A program made the position numbers and the translations under genes. A DNA stretch of 20,022 nt from a virus. The notes under the pieces were generated by a model. The model saw nothing but the letters and a program-made list of their open reading frames with translations, had not been told where the DNA came from and did no database searches. Positions 1 to 5,211 of the stretch are shown here, piece after piece. The DNA is taken from positions 1-20,022 of the IMG/VR virus record IMGVR_UViG_3300048042_000010; one strand, written 5' to 3'. The stretch's first letter is position 1. Each line of letters starts with the position of its first letter.

Positions 1-37
1 TTTATTAATTTCGTGAAAATATCGCAAAAATTAGGTC

Positions 38-56
38 AATATCGCAATGCGATATT
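38..56. promoter_or_regulatory. Perfect inverted repeat, probable operator
   Basis: The 9-base arms AATATCGCA (38-46) and TGCGATATT (48-56) pair perfectly around one central base. The right arm runs into the -35 box at 55-60, so a protein bound here would block the promoter of the first gene. A further partial half-site, ATATCGCA, lies at 19-26. That it is an operator is inferred from position and symmetry. Confidence 0.5.
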
Positions 57-84
57 GACATCGTATTTCGTTAAATAGTATTAT
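55..84 (+). promoter_or_regulatory. Sigma70-like promoter
   Basis: A consensus -35 box TTGACA (55-60) is followed after 18 bases by TATTAT (79-84). It sits 32 bases upstream of the ATG at 116 and is overlapped by the palindrome at 38-56. Confidence 0.65.
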
Positions 85-115
85 TAGCGATAATATTTAA
101 TAGAGGAGCGATATT

Positions 116-604
116 ATGAATGAAATACCAGAAACAGATTTCTCAGTAGCTTACAATATAGCTTGTATTTTTACTGACCTAATGAAAAATAATACTGATG
201 CGCAAAACATATGTATAAATGAACAGCTTGCAAAAACACCAGGATTGGTTGATTTTGTATTATCTCAGCAACCAAAATCAAAAAATAATAGAAAATATCC
301 ATTGGATAAACATCAATTAATGTATGTTACACATTTAATGAAAAATGGATCTAAATATACTCATAAGAATACTATAGAAGATATATTATCTCAAGAATTA
401 CAAAAGATGGGACTTTCTCACACAATAGAAATAGTCCACACTGCTTATTTGAATCTTTATTCCGAAACACGATCTATACTTAATAAATATGGTATTCAGA
501 TCCAAGCGTACAATTCTACAAGTGATTCATACAGAATTGAAGATACTACAAGGTATCCCAATTCAGTAAGTAATGCTAAGAAATATTTTTCAGACTTGGT
601 ATAA
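116..604 (+). CDS. Hypothetical protein, 162 aa
   Basis: I do not recognise this protein. It is soluble-looking, has no signal peptide or membrane segment, and is mostly helical and polar. A C-terminal stretch (about residues 122-141), in which YGIQI is followed by YRIED, resembles the wing of small winged-helix proteins, but that is only an impression. The ATG follows a clear ribosome site, GAGGAGCG, at 103-110. The gene has its own sigma70-like promoter, whose -35 box is overlapped by a 9+9 bp palindrome, which suggests early, repressed and possibly autoregulated expression. The gene ends 19 bases before tRNA-Leu(CAA). Confidence 0.8.
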   Translation: MNEIPETDFSVAYNIACIFTDLMKNNTDAQNICINEQLAKTPGLVDFVLSQQPKSKNNRKYPLDKHQLMYVTHLMKNGSKYTHKNTIEDILSQELQKMGLSHTIEIVHTAYLNLYSETRSILNKYGIQIQAYNSTSDSYRIEDTTRYPNSVSNAKKYFSDLV

Positions 605-622
605 TATGCATTTAATAATTGA

Positions 623-699
623 GCCCTCGTAGTCCAACCGGCAGAGGCGCTGGTTTCAAAAACCAGATGTTGACAGTTCGAATCTGTCCGAGGGCACCA
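623..699 (+). tRNA. tRNA-Leu(CAA), short variable loop
   Basis: A complete 77-nt cloverleaf with encoded CCA. The acceptor is GCCCTCG/CGAGGGC, the anticodon stem CTGGT/ACCAG with loop TTCAAAA (anticodon CAA), and the T-arm GACAG-TTCGAAT-CTGTC; the discriminator is A. The variable loop is only five bases (ATGTT), so this is a class I body, whereas bacterial tRNA-Leu has a long variable arm. The D-arm resembles that of tRNA-Leu(UAG) at 15894, also short-armed. The anticodon reads UUG codons. Whether leucine is really attached cannot be told from sequence. Confidence 0.9.
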
Positions 700-708
700 A
701 ATTAACTG

Positions 709-736
709 TTGACAAAACTTTGCTAGATGTTACTAT
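709..736 (+). promoter_or_regulatory. Sigma70-like promoter
   Basis: TTGACA (709-714), a 16-base spacer and TACTAT (731-736) preceded by TGT, an extended -10. It is 25 bases from the start codon at 761. Confidence 0.6.
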
Positions 737-760
737 GATTCTTCGAATGAGGTAATTTGT

Positions 761-1132
761 ATGAGTAAGATGTTTGCATTTGAATTTATTCAATTTGACA
801 ATAGTCGAATAGACGAAGCTGACGAAGGAATTGTACGTACAACTTATACGTTTGATTTCATTGGCGGCGATGAAGATATTCAAGCTTTATACGATAAATC
901 AATGAATGGGTTCGAATATGACGACTGGGTATCTGAAGTCGAAAGTGATTTCGGACTTCATGATTTTTTTGGTACTGAAAAGGTACTTTACGGATTTTCG
1001 TCAGATGAGGTTCAACCAGATCAATATGATCGATTGATTGACCATTGGAAACACTATTTCGTGAAAAATGGCTTCCAAGTTGGAGAGACGACAATTCATA
1101 AAGGTATAGCAATGGATGATCTAATCGGTTGA
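761..1132 (+). CDS. Hypothetical acidic protein, 123 aa
   Basis: Not recognised. It is strongly acidic (many Asp/Glu) and rich in aromatic residues, without membrane segments. Acidic proteins of this size are common among phage early genes that bind host enzymes, but nothing specific is visible here. The start follows a weak ribosome site (GAGGTAA, 749-755) and a dedicated sigma70-like promoter at 709-736. The next promoter, TTGACA at 1129, begins inside its last codons, so the genes are packed but independently transcribed. Confidence 0.75.
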   Translation: MSKMFAFEFIQFDNSRIDEADEGIVRTTYTFDFIGGDEDIQALYDKSMNGFEYDDWVSEVESDFGLHDFFGTEKVLYGFSSDEVQPDQYDRLIDHWKHYFVKNGFQVGETTIHKGIAMDDLIG

Positions 1133-1159
1133 CACAAGCTTAAAATTTTAAGTTAAGAT
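1129..1159 (+). promoter_or_regulatory. Sigma70-like promoter upstream of HNH gene
   Basis: TTGACA at 1129-1134 with TAAGAT at 1154-1159 (19-base spacer, weaker than its siblings). It would give an early transcript that includes the whole hairpin at 1179-1205. Confidence 0.4.
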
Positions 1160-1171
1160 GTACGTTTACCA

Positions 1172-1205
1172 TATAAATAACATATAGAAGGAGACTGTAT
1201 ATGTT
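1172..1205 (+). promoter_or_regulatory. Late promoter TATAAATA plus hairpin over the start codon
   Basis: TATAAATA (1172-1179) is the T4 late promoter. Right after it, AACATATA (1179-1186) pairs perfectly with TATATGTT (1198-1205), putting the ribosome site GAAGGAG in the loop and the ATG (1201) in the stem. A late transcript would start within or after the left arm and so free the start. This is the arrangement known from T4 I-TevI and lysozyme mRNAs. Confidence 0.65.
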
Positions 1206-1914
1206 ATGTGAATATGGGTGTAATAAAGAATCAAATTTTACTTTGAAAAATGGTAGGCATTGTTGTTCACCGCGACCGGCAGGATGTGAAATTCAAAAGA
1301 AAATCAATAGTAATGCACTGAAGAATGCATATAAGACAGGTGAACACAGATTATCAGCTGGCGGCCGAAATTATCATAATTTTCCGCAATCTAGTAAAGA
1401 TGCCATGGCATGGAATAGAGGTAAAACTATAACATCAAATGATGTTATATTTGTTGAACATAGCAAGTATACAAATGAATTAGTTAAGGGTAGAATATTA
1501 AAAGACTCATTGATAGTCTATCAGTGTATGATATGTAAGATAAAAGAATGGCAGAATGAAAATATTGTTCTCGAATTAGATCATATCAATGGCGTTAACA
1601 ATGACAATCGTTTAACAAATTTACGATTTTTATGTCCAAATTGCCACAGTCAGACCTTAACATATAAAGGACGAAATAAAAATACCGGAAAAATTATCGT
1701 TACAGATGAAGAACTGTTGACAGCTTATCATAAAGAAGGTAATATACATAGAGCATTAAAGAGTGTTGGTCTTGCTGCAAAAGGTGGTAATTACAGTAGG
1801 ATAAATAGAATAATACGCCCGCTTGGTGGAATGGCAGACACCGGAGATTTAAAACCTCCCGCCTTATGGCATACCAGTTCGAATCTGGTAGCGGGTACCA
1901 TCAATACAGATTAG
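1201..1914 (+). CDS. HNH homing endonuclease (237 aa, reads through tRNA-Leu)
   Basis: A freestanding DNA endonuclease of the HNH family. The zinc-supported HNH core is clear: CMIC (109-112), LDHING (126-131), an Asn-rich segment with NRLTNLRFL, and CPNCH (145-149). An N-terminal Cys-rich segment (residues 3-29) may hold another zinc. After the core, residues about 168-204 form a small helical DNA-binding-like segment. From residue 206 the frame runs through the tRNA-Leu(UAA) gene at 1817-1900, so the last ~32 residues are tRNA sequence read as protein and probably only tolerated. Its translation start is in a hairpin next to a late promoter. Such enzymes cut a site near their own insertion and promote their own spread. 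Confidence 0.88.
   Translation: MLCEYGCNKESNFTLKNGRHCCSPRPAGCEIQKKINSNALKNAYKTGEHRLSAGGRNYHNFPQSSKDAMAWNRGKTITSNDVIFVEHSKYTNELVKGRILKDSLIVYQCMICKIKEWQNENIVLELDHINGVNNDNRLTNLRFLCPNCHSQTLTYKGRNKNTGKIIVTDEELLTAYHKEGNIHRALKSVGLAAKGGNYSRINRIIRPLGGMADTGDLKPPALWHTSSNLVAGTINTD
1817..1900 (+). tRNA. tRNA-Leu(UAA), class II
   Basis: An 84-nt tRNA with encoded CCA. The acceptor is GCCCGCT/AGCGGGT, the anticodon loop TTTAAAA (anticodon TAA), the variable arm is long with GCC/GGC pairing, and the T-arm is CCAG-TTCGAAT-CTGG; the discriminator is A. The anticodon stem GGAGA/CCTCC has an A-C mismatch next to the loop. The gene lies inside the 3' end of the HNH reading frame. This is the only normal class II leucine tRNA in the window. 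Confidence 0.9.
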
Positions 1915-1920
1915 TAGTTT

Positions 1921-2071
1921 GTTCTGGATAGAGGAAATGGTAAACTCGCCCACGTGAAAAGTGGGAGGTTATGCGGGGTATGATGAGCTTCACTGGCGGA
2001 TGCTGCAGACGAGACCGGTGGCAAGGCATATTCCAATGACATTGAAGGTTCGAGTCCTTCTCCGGACACCA
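1921..2071 (+). tRNA. tRNA-Phe(GAA) with ~73-nt insertion in the variable region
   Basis: The 5' part is tRNA-Phe-like: acceptor strand GTTCTGGA (one bulged T), D-arm GAGG...CTC, and anticodon arm CCCAC-GTGAAAA-GTGGG with anticodon GAA. The matching 3' part, T-arm GAAGG-TTCGAGT-CCTTC, acceptor TCCGGAC and ACCA, comes only at 2044-2071. Between them are 78 nt instead of the usual five. The insertion closes with TATGC (1970-1974)/GCATA (2026-2030) and contains CACTGG (1991-1996)/CCGGTG (2015-2020). It could be an intron, an extreme variable arm, or a broken gene. The anticodon assignment is firm; the mature form is not. Confidence 0.6.
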
Positions 2072-2159
2072 AAATTGAATCGATACTGGTAATATCGGTA
2101 GTAAAGTAGGCTACAACGGTAATGTACTGCGCACAATGCCTTACTAGAGGACCGAAACA

Positions 2160-2234
2160 CTTTCTGGGAGGTGAGTATCTCCTTCGGTAACAAGCCGAAG
2201 GAAGCAAGTGCAAATCTTGCAGAATCATAACCAT
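2160..2234 (+). other. tRNA-like element with degenerate acceptor
   Basis: Three hairpins in tRNA order and spacing: D-like GGAG/CTCC, anticodon-like TTCGG-TAACAAG-CCGAA, and T-like GCAAG-TGCAAAT-CTTGC (one change from a standard T-loop), followed by ACCA at 2230-2233. The acceptor pairs over only four bases (TTCT/AGAA) and the anticodon loop lacks U33. Just upstream (2096-2156) TCGGT/ACCGA and AGTAA/TTACT enclose further sequence. It is either a decayed tRNA or a tRNA mimic. Confidence 0.35.
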
Positions 2235-2239
2235 TATAT

Positions 2240-2299
2240 GGGTGGGTCACTCTGGAGAGATAGCCGGCGAGGCGGGTTCAATTCCCGTCCCATCCACCA
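2240..2299 (+). other. Short tRNA-like gene lacking an anticodon arm
   Basis: A full acceptor GGGTGGG (2240-2246)/CCCATCC (2289-2295) with encoded ACCA and a normal T-arm GCGGG-TTCAATT-CCCGT. Only 25 nt lie between acceptor and T-arm, too few for D- and anticodon arms. Part of that stretch (GGAGAGATAGCCGG) resembles the 5' end of a serine tRNA. It is probably a deletion remnant, or a minihelix that could still receive CCA-end enzymes. Confidence 0.4.
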
Positions 2300-2305
2300 A
2301 AATTT

Positions 2306-2379
2306 AGGGGCATAGTACAATTGGCCAGTACGCCGAAGCGCTAGGCGCGGAAATACAGGTTCGAATCCTGGAGCCCCTG
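2306..2379 (+). tRNA. tRNA, anticodon arm unresolved
   Basis: The acceptor AGGGGCA/AGCCCCT, D-arm GTAC-AATTGGCCA-GTAC with the conserved GG, and T-arm CAGG-TTCGAAT-CCTG are standard. No CCA is encoded (the sequence after T72 is GCT). The anticodon region does not form a 5+7 arm: the best fold is GCGC-TAG-GCGC inside CC/GG, or CGCC/GGCG with a nine-base loop. I therefore give no amino acid. Confidence 0.5.
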
Positions 2380-2383
2380 CTAT

Positions 2384-2391
2384 TATAAATA
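2384..2391 (+). promoter_or_regulatory. T4-type late promoter TATAAATA
   Basis: An exact TATAAATA five bases before the ATG at 2396. Transcription from it would begin close to or inside that short gene, so it more likely serves 2396-2563 as a leaderless message, or the tRNA-Thr beyond it. Confidence 0.5.
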
Positions 2392-2395
2392 ACTG

Positions 2396-2563
2396 ATGAA
2401 GATATCAGAATTATTGTCCAAAAAATTTCAGACTATTGCAAGTGCAACTGGTCCTCATGGGAAAATTGATCGCAATAAAGCCAATCAAATGGTTGACCCA
2501 AGAGGTTATTTTGCTAAGAATAAACGATCAATTAAACACAAAGATAACATAATAAATAAGTAA
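2396..2563 (+). CDS. Hypothetical basic protein, 55 aa
   Basis: A short frame from ATG 2396 to TAA 2561-2563, starting MKISELLSKKFQ and rich in Lys, Arg and Asn. Nothing is recognised. There is no Shine-Dalgarno site, and a late promoter TATAAATA ends five bases before the ATG, so a late transcript would be close to leaderless. The stop codon lies two bases before tRNA-Thr(CGU). The balanced composition and exact fit between two RNA genes favour a real gene, but it is unproven. Confidence 0.5.
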   Translation: MKISELLSKKFQTIASATGPHGKIDRNKANQMVDPRGYFAKNKRSIKHKDNIINK

Positions 2564-2565
2564 TC

Positions 2566-2640
2566 GCTCTGTTAGTTTAATGGGCAAAACACCGATCTCG
2601 TAAGTCGGAGTCGGACGTTTGAACCGTCCCCGGAGCACCA
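2566..2640 (+). tRNA. tRNA-Thr(CGU)
   Basis: A 75-nt cloverleaf with encoded CCA. The acceptor is GCTCTG/CGGAGC, with the seventh pair mismatched. The D-stem is GTTT/AAAC, the anticodon arm CCGAT-CTCGTAA-GTCGG (anticodon CGT), and the T-arm GGACG-TTTGAAC-CGTCC, where the loop has TTTGA in place of TTCGA. AATAAATA, a late-promoter variant, lies just upstream at 2551-2558. Confidence 0.88.
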
Positions 2641-2652
2641 CAAAGGATTATC

Positions 2653-3027
2653 ATGCAGGTATTTGTAAAAGCTGTAGACATTAATCAATCTAATAAGTTT
2701 TGGATTGAATTAAATGGTGATAGACGTTTGCTATCACCAAATTTATTTGCTGTAATTACAAACATATATGAACGATTAATAAATGGAGCTAAGTATTCAG
2801 TAACTATAGATGGGCTTGTGACTCACACACATTTATGGGAAACTGAATGTACAAAATTGCAACGTGCATGCAACGATGCGCTGGACTTTCTGAGTTCTTT
2901 TCCAGACCAAACTGATCAATTCATAAGCAAATTTAATAATACGTACATAGAATACCTACAAGAAATGCATAGAATGAATGTAGAATTACGATTTGCTGGA
3001 AAAATAAACATCATTAACACCATTTGA
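2653..3027 (+). CDS. Hypothetical protein, 124 aa, paralogue of 3784-4137
   Basis: Function unknown. The C-terminal half (about residues 68-110) matches the protein at 3784-4137: an aromatic-acidic segment, a helix, then the shared pattern LxSxPDQxDxFxxK. The two related genes bracket the synthetase-like gene, so a role with it is possible but only inferred. The ATG follows AAAGGA (2642-2647). No promoter of its own is visible; it may be co-transcribed with the upstream tRNA-Thr. Confidence 0.75.
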   Translation: MQVFVKAVDINQSNKFWIELNGDRRLLSPNLFAVITNIYERLINGAKYSVTIDGLVTHTHLWETECTKLQRACNDALDFLSSFPDQTDQFISKFNNTYIEYLQEMHRMNVELRFAGKINIINTI

Positions 3028-3052
3028 CAAAGCGTACATTATATGCTAAATT
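3024..3052 (+). promoter_or_regulatory. Sigma70-like promoter of the synthetase operon
   Basis: TTGACA (3024-3029), 17 bases, TAAATT (3047-3052) preceded by ATGC, the extended -10 shared with other promoters here. It overlaps the stop codon of the previous gene and lies 21 bases before the ATG at 3074. Confidence 0.65.
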
Positions 3053-3073
3053 AGTACAAATAGGAAATCTAAT

Positions 3074-3787
3074 ATGAGTATAGCATTAGACTGCTACCAA
3101 ACTGCACAATTGAGGTGTTGGTTAGAAGCTGACCTTGAACACAAAGAATTAGCTATTAAAACCATTACGCGAACTTTAAGTGATAGCTTACTAGGAATCA
3201 ACAGAGCGTGGTCATTCAATAGATGCCGAACGCCATTGATTGTACCAAATAACATGGTATCACCAGAATATTCTGCAGATGATGTCTGGCAGTTTACTAC
3301 AAGCGCACACACAATGCGTCCAGAAACAACCGCTGGATCATATGCGGTTGCAAGACATATTCTACAAACTTCTAAAGTTAAACTCCCTATTTGCGTTTGG
3401 CAAGAAGGGCCTAGCTTTAGAAAGGAAAGTTCGGATGGTGCTAATGCTGCCAAACTAAGGTATTTCCAATTTGACCAACTTGAATATCAGTGCATCTATT
3501 CAGCTGATACTAAAGCAGATTACAGAGCTACGGTTATGCCTGAATTAGAAACAAAATTAACTTGGTTGGCTGATAGACGATCAAGGGTTGTCGAGTCTGA
3601 TAGACTACCTAAATATTCAGATTCAACAATAGATATAGAAGTGTTGATCCCATCTGATAATGGTGGAAGATGGACTGAGATAGCATCAATTTCTATCAGG
3701 AATGATTTTGGCCCAAATACCAAAGTCCTTGAGATAGCTGTTGGATTAGATAGAATAGTTGATATTTTCAACTTACCACATACATGA
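3074..3787 (+). CDS. Class II aminoacyl-tRNA synthetase catalytic domain, glycyl-type
   Basis: The three class II motifs are in order. Motif 1 is a long helix ending at Pro54/Pro58. Then come RPET (82-85) and KLP (103-105). Motif 2 is FRKE (115-118) followed by LRYFQFDQLEYQ (128-139). Further on are WTEI (200-203) and motif 3 GLDRI (224-228). RPET plus Q-G-x-SFR-E followed by R-x-x-F-x-Q-x-E fits dimeric glycyl-tRNA synthetase best; His or Thr types are less likely. At 237 aa it is about half the usual length: the anticodon-binding domain and insertions are missing. It should form glycyl-adenylate and perhaps charge an acceptor stem, but specificity is inference. The ATG follows AGGAAA. Its TGA overlaps the next ATG (ATGA), so the two are translationally coupled. 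Confidence 0.8.
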   Translation: MSIALDCYQTAQLRCWLEADLEHKELAIKTITRTLSDSLLGINRAWSFNRCRTPLIVPNNMVSPEYSADDVWQFTTSAHTMRPETTAGSYAVARHILQTSKVKLPICVWQEGPSFRKESSDGANAAKLRYFQFDQLEYQCIYSADTKADYRATVMPELETKLTWLADRRSRVVESDRLPKYSDSTIDIEVLIPSDNGGRWTEIASISIRNDFGPNTKVLEIAVGLDRIVDIFNLPHT

Positions 3788-4137
3788 GAATACAAGGACC
3801 AAAATCACTACCTATTACAGTTTCAAATTTAGCTTGGTTAAGTTTGAATGATAAGAATCGCTTGTCAGTTAATATGCAGTATTTCGATGTGCTAAAAGCA
3901 TATAAGAAATTCTCCGAAGAACCTACATTTAATGTAGCAGGAGCTACAAAAATTTGGTTTATTGAACTAGACCAATTTAATGAAATTTGCATAGATGCAA
4001 TTGAATTATTAGAGTCAATGCCAGATCAAGACGATGATTTTGTGATCAAAAAAATGTATAAGATAAAATTGTTCATGAATAAGATGAGACAATTTACTGC
4101 TGCATTGGAGAATACAAAGAAAATTAATAGGAAATAA
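3784..4137 (+). CDS. Hypothetical protein, 117 aa, coupled to the synthetase gene
   Basis: Unknown function; related to 2653-3027 through the segment around residues 73-90 (LLESMPDQDDDFVIKK). The ATG overlaps the TGA of the synthetase gene in ATGA, which implies translational coupling and comparable expression. That stoichiometry and the duplicated arrangement around the enzyme make a partner or regulatory subunit conceivable, but no domain is recognisable. The gene ends one base before tRNA-Met. Confidence 0.75.
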   Translation: MRIQGPKSLPITVSNLAWLSLNDKNRLSVNMQYFDVLKAYKKFSEEPTFNVAGATKIWFIELDQFNEICIDAIELLESMPDQDDDFVIKKMYKIKLFMNKMRQFTAALENTKKINRK

Positions 4138-4138
4138 T

Positions 4139-4214
4139 GCTTCTGGGGAGGTAAAAGAATCTCTCTGATTTCATACGTCAGTTAAAGTTGGGGCAGAGCC
4201 AACCAGAAGCACCA
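4139..4214 (+). tRNA. tRNA-Met or Ile2 (CAU) with non-canonical T-loop
   Basis: A full 76-nt cloverleaf: acceptor GCTTCTG/CAGAAGC with ACCA, D-stem GAG/CTC, anticodon arm CTGAT-TTCATAC-GTCAG (anticodon CAT), and T-stem GTTGG/CCAAC. The loops are odd. The T-loop is GGCAGAG, not TTCRANY, and the D-loop GTAAAAGAAT lacks the GG that normally docks with it. It has neither the three G-C pairs nor the C1-A72 mismatch of initiators, so it is elongator Met or, if C34 is lysidinylated, Ile. General tRNA finders could miss it. Confidence 0.7.
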
Positions 4215-4410
4215 ATTTTTAATTTCATTAAAAGCAGTTTGTAGAGTATAAAATCTATCTTCAAATATCATAGTTGAATGACAATTAGTGGTTGACATTA
4301 GATCTAGAGATGCTAATGTATGTGTGTAGATAATATATGCTGTTTGAAAATTAAACTGTTTATCCGCCAACGACTAATATAGTCGATTGCTGATCACAAT
4401 CACTGAAAAA
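4215..4410 (+). other. Intergenic stretch with one promoter
   Basis: About 200 bases without a convincing reading frame. The only clear signal is TTGACA (4292-4297), a 16-base spacer and TAATGT (4314-4319) preceded by ATGC. It would transcribe the tRNA-like and hairpin region downstream and reach gene 4692-4925. Confidence 0.5.
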
Positions 4411-4560
4411 GTGTTGGTAGTTTAAATGGCCAAAAACAGGTGAACGAGGACGGGTTCGAGACCCATCACAAATGGCCAGGTTAATAGCCGGGAATGTTGG
4501 CAAACAGGTGCAAGGGAACCAAATACAGAGATTCGAGACACTCTGTGCAGTACGATTGGG
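4411..4560 (+). other. Two degenerate tRNA-like segments
   Basis: The first (from about 4411) has a tRNA-like 5' end with D-arm GTTT-AAATGGCCA-AAAC and a T-loop-like GGG-TTCGAGA-CCC (4452-4464), but its acceptor strands do not pair. The second (from about 4487) begins like a leucine tRNA (GCCGGGA) and holds CAGAG-ATTCGAGACA-CTCTG (4525-4544). Neither yields a cloverleaf. They look like decayed tRNA genes, though given the strange tRNAs elsewhere I cannot exclude function. Confidence 0.3.
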
Positions 4561-4587
4561 CGTTGGCGTATAAACAGAATTATTACT

Positions 4588-4694
4588 CTGTTATAGTTCC
4601 GTAAAATACATAGGAATTATAGCAGCATAAAGGAAGCTCTGAGGAGCTTCCTGCTAATTCCTTATAATAAATAACGATATAAGGAATTAAAATG
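4588..4694 (+). promoter_or_regulatory. Switch-like alternative hairpins hiding the ribosome site of 4692
   Basis: Four complementary strands: S1 4588-4600, S2 4612-4625, S3 4651-4666, S4 4678-4689. S1:S2 forms 13 bp. S3:S4 forms a perfect 12 bp (TAATTCCTTATA/TATAAGGAATTA) that buries the ribosome site AAGGA (4681-4685). S2 can instead pair with S3 (12 bp with a two-base bulge) around a stable 8-bp hairpin GGAAGCTC/GAGCTTCC (4632-4651), which frees S4. The S3:S4 loop contains AATAAATA, a late-promoter-like sequence. It may be an attenuator or a T4-style late-gene translational block. Confidence 0.6.
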
Positions 4695-4925
4695 ATATTA
4701 ATAGAAGATAAATTATTTGAAAGTAAAATTTTAGAAAGCAAATATCCAAACTGTGATTTAGAAATTGTTTATTCACCAGATAGACCTGGACTTAACTATG
4801 TTCAAGTAACTGAAGAATTAATGATTAAATGGCAAAAAATGCTCGAAGATGCATATAACTCTAATATTGAAACAAATGCTCTAATAAAACAATACGAGCA
4901 TACCATTCCACAGAATAATAACTAA
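4692..4925 (+). CDS. Hypothetical protein, 77 aa
   Basis: Not recognised. A small soluble protein with many Glu, Leu and Asn and no membrane segment. Its interest lies in its control: the ribosome site AAGGA at 4681-4685 lies inside a perfect 12-bp hairpin (4655-4689) that has a competing upstream pairing partner, and a late-promoter-like AATAAATA is in the hairpin loop. Long transcripts from the promoter at 4292 would keep it silent, and short late transcripts would translate it, if the T4 late-gene model applies. Confidence 0.75.
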   Translation: MILIEDKLFESKILESKYPNCDLEIVYSPDRPGLNYVQVTEELMIKWQKMLEDAYNSNIETNALIKQYEHTIPQNNN

Positions 4926-4973
4926 CATGCGTTTATATGAAATTACTCCTGTACAGCAATCATGAAACTGATA

Positions 4974-5042
4974 CGTCCATTGGTGTGGGAATAAGGCGGC
5001 AGCCGTACATGAAAATGTATCGTAACGGCCTCCTACACTGTA
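4974..5042 (+). ncRNA. Compact hairpin RNA, unknown
   Basis: GTGTGGG (4983-4989) pairs with CCTACAC (5032-5038) and encloses GCCG (5002-5005)/CGGC (5026-5029) and a TACAT-GAAA-ATGTA hairpin capped by a GNRA tetraloop (5006-5019). This is a three-tier folded RNA of about 56 nt with no reading frame. It may be an acceptor-like minihelix or a small regulatory RNA. TATAAATG, a late-promoter variant, follows at 5041. Confidence 0.35.
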
Positions 5043-5073
5043 TAAATGATATCGCGTAAATATAATTATATAG

Positions 5074-5101
5074 TTGACTCTATTATTAATGATTATATAA
5101 T
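5074..5101 (+). promoter_or_regulatory. Strong sigma70-like promoter before tRNA-Pro
   Basis: TTGACT (5074-5079), a 16-base spacer and a perfect TATAAT (5096-5101). A late-like CTAAATAG lies at 5112-5119. Transcription would begin just upstream of the extended stem of tRNA-Pro. Confidence 0.65.
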
Positions 5102-5134
5102 AAGATGAAAACTAAATAGAATAGATCCATTTGT

Positions 5135-5210
5135 CGGGGATTGGCTCAGTCTGGTAGAGCATTCGCTTTGGGAGCGAAGGGTCGAGTGTTCGAATCACTC
5201 ATCCCCGACA
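5135..5210 (+). tRNA. tRNA-Pro(UGG) with 17-bp extended acceptor stem
   Basis: A standard cloverleaf: acceptor CGGGGAT/ATCCCCG, D-arm GCTC...GAGC, anticodon arm TTCGC-TTTGGGA-GCGAA (anticodon TGG), T-arm GAGTG-TTCGAAT-CACTC, discriminator A. C1 and A73 fit bacterial tRNA-Pro. CCA is not fully encoded (CAA follows). The flanks extend the acceptor helix: ATCCATTTGTCGGGGAT (5125-5141) is the exact complement of ATCCCCGACAAATGGAT (5201-5217), so 10 extra base pairs must be removed to make the mature ends. Confidence 0.92.
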
Positions 5211-5211
5211 A

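Noticed and set aside
656-883. Reverse-strand frame overlapping tRNA-Leu(CAA) and the next gene
   Set aside because: Antisense to a tRNA and to a well-supported forward gene.
1911-2250. Two reverse-strand frames over the tRNA-Phe region
   Set aside because: Antisense reading of tRNA arms (a typical artefact); no promoter or ribosome site on that strand.
2393-2420. Hammerhead ribozyme core (CTGATGAAG)
   Set aside because: No matching GAAA segment, stems or cleavage site; it is the start of a short gene.
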